From NCBI RefSeq assembly GCF_030012215.1, contig NZ_JASCXX010000011.1, forward strand, positions 1 through 64,000: 64,000 bases of DNA, written 5' to 3'. Both the position numbers and the translations under genes were made by a program. Under the pieces are notes generated by a model. That model made no database searches. It was not told where the DNA came from and saw only the letters and a program-made list of their open reading frames with translations. Shown here piece by piece: positions 20,206 through 27,042 of this stretch. How positions within the stretch are numbered: the stretch's first letter is position 1; every line of letters begins with the position of its first letter. This DNA is from Anaerobaca lacustris (lineage in GTDB: Bacteria; Planctomycetota; Phycisphaerae; Sedimentisphaerales; Anaerobacaceae).

Positions 20206-20711
20206 ACGCGCGCCGCTGACCGTCCTGGCTCAGTGGGCAGGAACCGCGCGGCAAAATCGTCGAAGGAAACGTCGCCGAAGTACCTGCCGTGAATCCCGCG
20301 TGCCAGCTCCATGTCGTCCATGTCGTTGTATTGCGGGTACTGCTCCCGAAGCTCCGCCAGCGTCATCGCCTCCAGCATCCGCCGGGTCGGGACATCTTCC
20401 GGCGCGACGGCCGGCGGATACACGCGCACCTTCATCTTCCGAAGCTCGGCGGCCTTGCGGTCCATCTGTTTGGCCGTCATCGTGTTCGGGTCGAACGTAT
20501 ACCGGCGCTGTCGCCAATAGGCGGCGTTGCGAATCGCCTGCGCCCGCTCGAACATCTCATCGCACGTCATCGTGCTGGGATCGAATGCAAACCCCTTGGC
20601 CTTCCAGCTCCTGGCGCAAATCGCCGCGCGCGTGCGAGGATCGCGCATCCCGGCCGAACAGCCCAGCACCAGCCAGGGCAAGGTCAACAGAATGACGAAA
20701 CGAGTCACCAT
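20184..20711 (-). CDS. small lipoprotein with internal repeat
   Basis: The 175-residue product has a lipoprotein signal (MVTRFVILLTLPWLVLGC, Cys18). The mature part contains two similar units, KGFAFDPSTMTCDEMFERAQAIRNAA and RRYTFDPNTMTAKQMDRKAAELRK, and ends with a segment GRYFGDVSFDDFAARFL. I do not recognise the family. The ATG at 20711 has GGAG six bases upstream; the two earlier ATGs at 20726 and 20744 lack better sites. A strong promoter is visible upstream. It converges on the DUF3795 gene with a 22 bp overlap. Confidence 0.75.
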   Translation of the reverse strand: MVTRFVILLTLPWLVLGCSAGMRDPRTRAAICARSWKAKGFAFDPSTMTCDEMFERAQAIRNAAYWRQRRYTFDPNTMTAKQMDRKAAELRKMKVRVYPPAVAPEDVPTRRMLEAMTLAELREQYPQYNDMDDMELARGIHGRYFGDVSFDDFAARFLPTEPGRSAARVQSRADR

Positions 20712-21087
20712 GGCAAACTCCATCAACTGCAGATACCCTTTCATAGAGCCGCCATGATACGTGAAGTTGTCCCCTCCTGTCCACCCCCCTTCTCAAACGC
20801 GATGTCACTCCGCAGTCCCACAGACGCGGAAGGCCCACACGAAGTCGTCCTCCACACGACCCAGAACGCCCGGAATCCCGCATCCGTATGGCCCTTTCTT
20901 TGTATCGCAGAGCTACACCAGACTGGCCCACGTCGCACACACAGCGACCGTCTTCTGGCAAGCCCACTTTCGCTCCGCTCTGCTACTACAACGCCACGCA
21001 TACCTCCACCTCCGCCAGAGTTGTAGGCTTGGAATAGGAACCGCTCAAGCAATTGCTTGCGAAGTGCATCCGCCTGGCACGGGCTTT
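20712..21087. other. intergenic region, no gene seen
   Basis: Besides the lipoprotein promoter at 20754-20783, I see no gene or clear structure. The segment next to 21088 is downstream of a minus-strand gene and shows no obvious terminator. Confidence 0.5.
20754..20783 (-). promoter_or_regulatory. promoter of the small lipoprotein gene
   Basis: On the minus strand TGGACA (20783-20778) and TATCAT (20759-20754) are separated by 18 bp. Both boxes match consensus at 5 of 6 positions. Confidence 0.65.
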
Positions 21088-21939
21088 CTATCTGGGCATC
21101 TCTTGAATGTTCTGCGGCGCATATTCGGGTGCTGGTGTAGGGTCTGTCTGATTGGAAAGGGTATTTCTGATTCGTATCTCCAGATGCTGCTTCAGCATAT
21201 ACCTGAACTGCTCCCGTACTTCGGGCATGACCGAAAAACGCACCGAAGACATTGCGGATTTGTTTCTGGACACGGGCAATATCTTCCCTTTCTGACGGTA
21301 CTTCACTTTCACAGTAAGTTCGTACTCTCCAGGTTCAATCTGGACCTGATCCATGATCTCTGTGCAACTCTCGTCCCTCAATGCCGTGAGGTCTTGGAAC
21401 AATTGCATAACCATCGTTTCGTCGGCGGCCTGCACAGGCTCATATCGGGCTTTGATTTCCCACAACCGGCGATGGAACTCGAGAAATGAACTTCGTGTTG
21501 CGTTCGCATAGGACTCTTGCTCACAGATATAGACAATTCTCTGTGGGCTGTTGACTGGAACGAAGCTGAGAGGACTGGTTGAGTGAAAACTGAACTGGTA
21601 AGTACCATCCGACGCCCGATATTTCTCACCGATCTGGGCAATACGCAAGGTGAATGTCTTCGTTGCTCCATTGTGTTTTGACAGAACGGCTTCGATGTCT
21701 TGCACAAGCGCCCCAGCGTCATACGCCACAAGTACCGCATTCGCATAGAGACACTCTCCGTTGTCGAGAATGCGGTAGAACACCTCACGGGTGAGCACAA
21801 CTTCAAGCGTCGCTTTCCGGAAGCTCCGGCAACAAGTCTCGGCAAGAACGACAATTGTCAATACCAAGCTGGCGAGAAATGAGAAGACCACCATCCAGTC
21901 GGGCATTGACGTTGCTGTTTGAAGGAGAAGGGAGTCCAT
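21088..21939 (-). CDS. single-pass membrane protein, unknown
   Basis: This 283-residue protein has one N-terminal transmembrane segment (WMVVFSFLASLVLTIVVLAETC, about residues 15-37). A soluble domain of mixed strands and helices follows, with no signature I recognise. Base use is lower in GC than the surrounding genes. The start chosen is the ATG at 21939, one base after the stop of the upstream gene, with a GGGGAGG site inside that gene's end; this implies tight translational coupling. The second gene of this two-gene unit probably works at the membrane together with its small partner. Confidence 0.7.
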   Translation of the reverse strand: MDSLLLQTATSMPDWMVVFSFLASLVLTIVVLAETCCRSFRKATLEVVLTREVFYRILDNGECLYANAVLVAYDAGALVQDIEAVLSKHNGATKTFTLRIAQIGEKYRASDGTYQFSFHSTSPLSFVPVNSPQRIVYICEQESYANATRSSFLEFHRRLWEIKARYEPVQAADETMVMQLFQDLTALRDESCTEIMDQVQIEPGEYELTVKVKYRQKGKILPVSRNKSAMSSVRFSVMPEVREQFRYMLKQHLEIRIRNTLSNQTDPTPAPEYAPQNIQEMPR

Positions 21940-21940
21940 T

Positions 21941-22369
21941 CTACATCCTCCCCACTGTATCACCCACATGAACGGTCTTGTCGAGGGTCAGCCCGAGTAC
22001 CTGCTCTGGATCAAGGGCAGCAGACCACGGCCCTGAGACCTCATCTTCAACCTCTTTCGTTTCGGGTTCAAGCTGCCCCACCAGGCCAAACATTGCTCTT
22101 TGGAACGGACTTGGAGTGGTGATTCTGCGTTTGCGCTTCGTGACTTCCCGGAAACATTCTGCAAGATACGTCTTGTCTTCTTGGATACAAATGACGCGCA
22201 ATTCACCTTTGGGATATAGAACGCGCTCAAGACACGTTGTCTCCGAAAGCTTCCGATCCGACACTACTCCGAACACGGTAACAATCTGCTTCTGTTCGAG
22301 TTGCTCTTCGCACGTGATCAGGAGTAGTTGTTCATTAAGAATTGCGATGACCTTGCCTAGTTCCTTCAT
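21941..22369 (-). CDS. small soluble protein, unknown, AT-richer
   Basis: I do not recognise this 142-residue protein. The first 75 residues alternate strand-like hydrophobics (VIAILNEQLLLITC, QIVTVFGVV, GELRVICIQEDKTYLAECF), suggesting a small beta-barrel. A basic linker (TKRKRRITTPSPFQRAMFG) and an acidic C-terminal part follow. It precedes and is tightly coupled to the membrane protein gene at 21088-21939. A perfect 14 bp palindrome lies 29 bp upstream and may control the pair. Confidence 0.65.
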   Translation of the reverse strand: MKELGKVIAILNEQLLLITCEEQLEQKQIVTVFGVVSDRKLSETTCLERVLYPKGELRVICIQEDKTYLAECFREVTKRKRRITTPSPFQRAMFGLVGQLEPETKEVEDEVSGPWSAALDPEQVLGLTLDKTVHVGDTVGRM

Positions 22370-22762
22370 CTCAGTCTCCGTCTACCTCTGGGCCCAAGTA
22401 TGTATACATACGGCTCTCATGAGGGGCTGATCTCATCGGCGCACCCACATAAGGCTCCAGCCCTTAAGGCTATAGGGCGACAGCCTCAACAATCATCCGC
22501 ATGGCAACACTGTCACCAATATCGGTTCCGCAGACATCCGAAGCCTGTTCCGCCCTGTCCTGAAGAACATCATAGCTCACACGGTGAGCCGGGGTCAATC
22601 ATGTACACATATTCCGTAGCAGATTCGGCGAGACGGGATTACCGAGAGACGGAAGCCACTTATAGCATCTTTCCGGTCATGGATGGACGTATGCGTGGAA
22701 ACCCGGGGCGCCCGCTGTGGCGGCGGGGTTGTTGGCACGGGGTTCGGCTTCGGTTTTGGGGT
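22370..22762. other. intergenic region, palindrome only
   Basis: Apart from the palindrome at 22399-22412 I see no gene. Open plus-strand frames here are antisense to the oxidoreductase or run into it. Confidence 0.5.
22399..22412. promoter_or_regulatory. perfect 14 bp palindrome upstream of the two-gene unit
   Basis: GTATGTATACATAC is a perfect palindrome 29 bp before the start at 22369. It could be a repressor operator; no clear -35/-10 pair was found around it. Confidence 0.4.
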
Positions 22763-23884
22763 TCAGTCGGTCAGTGTGAAGGCCGGCAGGCGGACGATCT
22801 TGCCGCCGTTCTGGGCCGACTGGTGGGCGCAGAGTCCGACGCAGGTCCAGTTGGCGCTGGTGACGGCGTTGGGTCGCGGGGCGCGGTCTTCGAGCAGGGC
22901 CGAGACGAACTCGTTGACGAGGTGCGGGTGCGATCCGCCGTGACCGCCGCCCTGGATGAACGACAGATGTCCGGCGTCCTGGATCGAACGGGTGAACTTG
23001 CGGATCTCCTCCGGCAGCAGATGCGCGTAGTCCGGCACCGTCACGCGCGAGGGAATCTCGGACTCGGGCTTCTTGGCGGTGTGGAGGATGTGCTCTTCGC
23101 CCTCGACGAGTGTCCACTCGAAGCTCTTCTTCGAGCCGTAGACGTCAAAACTCTCGCGATACTGCCGGGCGGTGTCGAAGAGGAACCGCCAGATGTGTGC
23201 GGCGACGTCGGAGTCCTTGATCTTGATGTGACACGACTCGACGGCGAACGGGTTGCCGCTCTTGCGGGCCAGCCGCCGATTGATCGTGCCCGATCCAAAG
23301 CAGGAGACGTACTCCGCCCGGCCGCCGACCAGCCCCAGCACGGGCGAGACCACGTGCGTGGCGTAGTGCATCGGGATCATCCGCTCCCAGTATTCGGGCC
23401 AGCCCTCCATGTCCTGCGGGTGCGACGCCTGCATGTACTGGACTTTGCCCAGCTCGCCCTTCTCGTACATCTCCTTGATGAACAGGAACTCCCGGCTGTA
23501 GACCACGGTCTCGGCCATCATGTACTTCAGGCCCGTTTTCTTGACGAGCGAGACGATCTGTTTGCACTCTTCGATGCTCGTCGCCATCGGCACGGTGCAC
23601 ATCACGTGCTTGCCCGCCTTCAGCGCGGCGATCGACATCGGGGCGTGGTCGGGGATCGGCGAGTTGATGTGGACGAAGTCGATCGCCGGATCGGCCAGCA
23701 GCCTGGCGTAGCTCGTGTAGCGTTTGGCGATCCCGAACGCGTCGCCGATCTCGTTGAGTTTCGCCTTGTTGCGCCGGCAGATCGCCTCGACATGGGCCTT
23801 CGGATGCGCCTGGTAGATGGGAATGAACTCCGCTCCGAACCCGAGCCCTACGATCGCCACGTTGACCTGTCCGCTGTTCGCCAT
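22763..23884 (-). CDS. Gfo/Idh/MocA-family oxidoreductase (cytoplasmic)
   Basis: The 373-residue NAD(P)-dependent sugar oxidoreductase has an N-terminal Rossmann fold (VNVAIVGLGFGAEFIPIYQ) and the family segment GKHVMCTVPMATS, in which the common EKP motif is altered to TVP. The C-terminal alpha/beta domain includes HYATHVVSPVLGLVGG. Unlike the two paralogues at 34785 and 39153 it has no Tat signal, so it acts in the cytoplasm. The exact sugar substrate is unknown. The start is ATG at 23884 with AAGGAGAG upstream; the longer frame to 24169 runs through repeat DNA. Confidence 0.9.
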   Translation of the reverse strand: MANSGQVNVAIVGLGFGAEFIPIYQAHPKAHVEAICRRNKAKLNEIGDAFGIAKRYTSYARLLADPAIDFVHINSPIPDHAPMSIAALKAGKHVMCTVPMATSIEECKQIVSLVKKTGLKYMMAETVVYSREFLFIKEMYEKGELGKVQYMQASHPQDMEGWPEYWERMIPMHYATHVVSPVLGLVGGRAEYVSCFGSGTINRRLARKSGNPFAVESCHIKIKDSDVAAHIWRFLFDTARQYRESFDVYGSKKSFEWTLVEGEEHILHTAKKPESEIPSRVTVPDYAHLLPEEIRKFTRSIQDAGHLSFIQGGGHGGSHPHLVNEFVSALLEDRAPRPNAVTSANWTCVGLCAHQSAQNGGKIVRLPAFTLTD

Positions 23885-23951
23885 GATCCGCTCTCCTTCG
23901 CTTGGGATGTCAAGAGGGCCGTTCGGCGCCGGCCGCATCGGTACCGCCACC

Positions 23952-23980
23952 AGATTACCGCCACCCAGTGCCCCCGTCAA
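23952..23980 (-). promoter_or_regulatory. candidate promoter of the oxidoreductase gene
   Basis: On the minus strand TTGACG (23980-23975) and TAATCT (23957-23952) are 17 bp apart, 68 bp upstream of the start codon at 23884. Confidence 0.4.
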
Positions 23981-24068
23981 ACGCAAAGCTGCGTACCGGC
24001 TGATTGAGTGTGCTCGGTTCTTCTGACAGAGGTTCCGGCCCGCGTATGAGACGGCGCATCGCAGGTAG

Positions 24069-24165
24069 GGCGAGCGTCCCCGCTCGCCTTGTCCCGTTCG
24101 ACTTCGCTCAGAGCCTGCCCCTTCAACGGTGTTCAGGGCGGGCTCTGAGCCACGTCGAATGGGAC
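24069..24165. repeat. compound palindromic repeat (REP-like)
   Basis: The first part is a perfect hairpin GGCGAGCG-tccc-CGCTCGCC (24069-24088), shared with 7471-7490. The second is a 30 bp inverted repeat (24091-24120 against 24136-24165) with 4 mismatches around a 15 nt loop. Two dispersed palindromes are thus joined side by side. Confidence 0.75.
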
Positions 24166-24391
24166 GCAAGACCTACGGCATGCCAGAAGGGCTGGGCACA
24201 CCGGCGATTCTAACGTACACCCCTTCCACAACGATGCAAAGACATCGATTTTCGTCGGAGTTCCTGCGTGTTTCTGCCGATAAATAGTGGAGATGGACGC
24301 AACAGTATGTCAGTCGCCGCAAGCGGTTCGTGATGTTCATCGGAGCCGTCTCCGGCGGGATGCGGCCGACAGCCGCATAAAGGGGGTCATT

Positions 24392-26527
24392 ATGGTCCAC
24401 AGTCGGTTGCTCAAGGTCCTGCTATCGGTTGCGATTCTTGCCGAAACCGCCGCGACAGGCCAGCCGAGACGTCCGGAAGACTTTCGCGACGCCTATATCG
24501 TCCAGGTCAGTCGATCCGCCGATGCCCTGCAGACCGGTCGCGGGGCGGTCCTGCGCACCCAAGGCCGGCTCGGACACGTGTATCACCGGTCGATGCGAGG
24601 GTTTTCGATCCAATTGCCGCCCGGGCAGAGCCGGGACGATATTCTGAAGCTGCCGGGCGTGGTCCGCGTCGAGCCGGATATCCGCATCCGCACCGCCGCT
24701 CAGGTCCTGCCCACCGGCGTGGCCCGAATCGGCGCGGATCGCCATCCTGCAATCAAGATCGACGGCATCGACGACCGCGTGGACGTCGATATCGCAATCA
24801 TCGACACGGGCATCGACGTCCGCCATCCCGACCTGCGGGTCGTCGGCGGACGGCGGTTCTATACGCGGCGATGGCTGTCGGTCCAGGACAACCGATACGA
24901 CGACGCCAACGGACACGGCACGCACTGCGCGGGCATTGCGGCCGCCATCGACAACGACACCGGGGTCGTGGGCGTCGCGCCGGGGGCCCGCCTGTGGGCG
25001 GTCCGGGTGCTCGACGCCGACGGCGAGGGCTATCTGTCCGATCTGATCGCGGGCATCGACTGGGTCACCGAGCGGGCCGGTACGATCGAGGTGGCGAACC
25101 TGAGCCTGACCGGCACGGGCAAGAGCGACATCCTGCGCGAGGCGATCCGGAACAGCGTTGCGGCCGGGGTGGTGTACGTGGTCGCGGCCGGCAACGACGG
25201 CGTGGACATCTACGGCGCCGACGGCGCGTTCAACACGGGCGACGACGTGATTCCCGCCGCCTATCCCGAGGTCGCCACGATCTCGGCGATGGTGGACACC
25301 GACGGCCGCGCGGGCGGCTTGGGACCGGCGGTCGGCGAGGGGAACGACGACACGTTCGCGGCCTTCAGCAATTTCAGTCGCCGCGTCGTGGCAGACAACC
25401 CAGTCCGGTCGCCGGGGGCCGCCATCGACCTGATGATGCCCGGCGTAGCGATCCGGTCGTGCTGGATGGGCGGACGGTACGCGACCGCCAGCGGGACCAG
25501 CATGGCGGCACCGCATGCGGCGGGGCTGGCGGCGCTGTACATCGCCGAATACGGTCGAGCCTACGACGCCGCCGGCGTCTACGCCATTCGGCAGACGCTG
25601 ATCGACTACGGCGTCGACCAGGCCAGCGGACATAGGCTGAACCAGCCCGGAACGGAACCCGACGGCAATCCCGAACCGCTCGGCTGGGCCGGCTCGTTCG
25701 AGTCCGTCGCCAACGAGCCGCCCACAGCGGACTTCTCATTCGTCGTCGGCGCGTTGACGGTCGAGTTCACCGACCAAAGCGTCGACGAGGACGGCACGAT
25801 CATCGCCTGGAACTGGGACTTCGGTGACGGAACAACGTCTATCGACCAGGATCCCGACCACACGTACGCCGCCGGCCGAACGTATACCGTGACACTGACG
25901 GTGACAGACGACCGCGACGGCATCGACTCGGTATCTTACGACGTCACCGTAAGCGAACCGGCAAACCAACCCCCGACAGCGGACTTCTCCTTCCTCGTCG
26001 ATGGATTGATGGTCGAGTTCACCGACGAGAGCGTCGATGAGGATGGCGCGATCGTCGCCTGGGCCTGGGACTTCGGCGATGGCGCGACTTCGACGGACCA
26101 GGACCCCGACCATGCATATGCCGTCGGCGGAACCTACACGGTGATGCTCGCCGTCATGGACGATCGCGGCGACACCGACTCGGTCAGCGGAAACGTCGTC
26201 GTGGCCGAATCCGTGCGCCAGGCGCCGACCGCCTACGTGACCATCGAGATGAGCACCCAGCGTCTGCTGCGAACGTGGCGCGCCGTGGTGGTGGTCACGA
26301 TCGAAGCCGGCGGCGAATCCCTCGCCGATGCCGACGTACACGGGTACTGGCAAGGTGCGGCGACCGGCAACATTCTCGGCACCACGGAACGCGACGGGAC
26401 CGTCGTGTTTCGGACCGGCTGGCTGAGATCGCGAAGCAGCATCACTTTCGTCGTCGATGCCGTCGACAAGGACGGCCAGGAGTACAATCTCTCCGGCCTG
26501 ACCTCCGAGACGATCGCGCCCCCATAG
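24392..26527 (+). CDS. secreted subtilisin-family (S8) protease with two PKD domains
   Basis: The 711-residue protein has a signal peptide (LLKVLLSVAILAETAATG), an I9-type propeptide (AYIVQVSRSADAL to VVRVEPDI, residues 34-96) and an S8 catalytic domain. Its triad is visible: Asp138 in IIDTGID, His175 in NGHGTHCAG and Ser370 in GTSMAAPHAAG, with the oxyanion Asn in AAGND. Two PKD domains follow (about 445-535 and 540-630; each has WDFGDG and TVTLTV/TVMLAV motifs), and the last 80 residues form a strand-rich domain. It should act outside the cell. The ATG at 24392 has an AAAGGGGG Shine-Dalgarno; an earlier ATG at 24287 adds an unlikely lead. Confidence 0.94.
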   Translation: MVHSRLLKVLLSVAILAETAATGQPRRPEDFRDAYIVQVSRSADALQTGRGAVLRTQGRLGHVYHRSMRGFSIQLPPGQSRDDILKLPGVVRVEPDIRIRTAAQVLPTGVARIGADRHPAIKIDGIDDRVDVDIAIIDTGIDVRHPDLRVVGGRRFYTRRWLSVQDNRYDDANGHGTHCAGIAAAIDNDTGVVGVAPGARLWAVRVLDADGEGYLSDLIAGIDWVTERAGTIEVANLSLTGTGKSDILREAIRNSVAAGVVYVVAAGNDGVDIYGADGAFNTGDDVIPAAYPEVATISAMVDTDGRAGGLGPAVGEGNDDTFAAFSNFSRRVVADNPVRSPGAAIDLMMPGVAIRSCWMGGRYATASGTSMAAPHAAGLAALYIAEYGRAYDAAGVYAIRQTLIDYGVDQASGHRLNQPGTEPDGNPEPLGWAGSFESVANEPPTADFSFVVGALTVEFTDQSVDEDGTIIAWNWDFGDGTTSIDQDPDHTYAAGRTYTVTLTVTDDRDGIDSVSYDVTVSEPANQPPTADFSFLVDGLMVEFTDESVDEDGAIVAWAWDFGDGATSTDQDPDHAYAVGGTYTVMLAVMDDRGDTDSVSGNVVVAESVRQAPTAYVTIEMSTQRLLRTWRAVVVVTIEAGGESLADADVHGYWQGAATGNILGTTERDGTVVFRTGWLRSRSSITFVVDAVDKDGQEYNLSGLTSETIAPP

Positions 26528-26560
26528 CCACCGACCGGCGGGCGGGCCTGCCGCTTGCGC

Positions 26561-26776
26561 TCAGGCGACGCTCCGCCGGGGAGCGCCGAGCATGGGCCAG
26601 CCCATCGTGGCGTCGCGGATGTGGCCGTTGAGAAAGGATTCGGTCTCTCGCCGCACGCGAGCGCCCCATGCGAAGAGGTTGTCGCGATCGATCGCCGGGC
26701 CCTCGCAGGCCGGAAGGTCTACTCGAATAGAACGGTCATCCCGTCCGTCGGACAGTGGACAGCAGTTCCGTTTCAT
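26561..26776 (-). CDS. possible small protein, doubtful
   Basis: This 71-residue frame begins MKRNCCPLSDGRDDRSIRVD and has GGAG seven bases before its ATG. Composition is balanced rather than Arg/Gly-dominated, which is the only sign that it might be coding. No domain is recognised and no promoter is evident. A chance frame is at least as likely. Confidence 0.25.
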   Translation of the reverse strand: MKRNCCPLSDGRDDRSIRVDLPACEGPAIDRDNLFAWGARVRRETESFLNGHIRDATMGWPMLGAPRRSVA

Positions 26777-26978
26777 TGCCGTGCTCCATGCAAAAATGAT
26801 GGCTCTCACACCGGGATCGTCCGATCCCCTTATCCAGATAGACGCCCGTCGGCCGATTTTCTAACACACAAAACCGGAAATTCTCTGCGCCTCAGGCCCC
26901 GACCGCAGAAACGTCCGCCGCGGCACAGGTAGTGAGCCGTGCGATGGGTGACGGGTGTGACTCGGCAGCAATGGGCCG

Positions 26979-27007
26979 TTGACAGGGCCGACGGCGAAGC
27001 GTAGGAT
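26979..27007 (+). promoter_or_regulatory. promoter of ileS
   Basis: A perfect TTGACA (26979-26984) and TAGGAT (27002-27007) are separated by 17 bp, 35 bp upstream of the ileS ATG. Confidence 0.65.
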
Positions 27008-27042
27008 GTGGGATTCGTTTTTCGAGCTTAAGGACAATCACG

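Larger units (their letters stand above)
23885..24391. other. divergent intergenic region with palindromes
   Basis: This 507 bp spacer lies between the divergent oxidoreductase and protease genes. It contains a candidate minus-strand promoter (23952-23980) and a compound palindromic repeat (24069-24165). No gene is supported. Confidence 0.6.
26528..27042. other. intergenic region before ileS
   Basis: It contains a doubtful minus-strand small ORF (26561-26776) and a good ileS promoter (26979-27007). Otherwise I see nothing recognisable. Confidence 0.5.
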
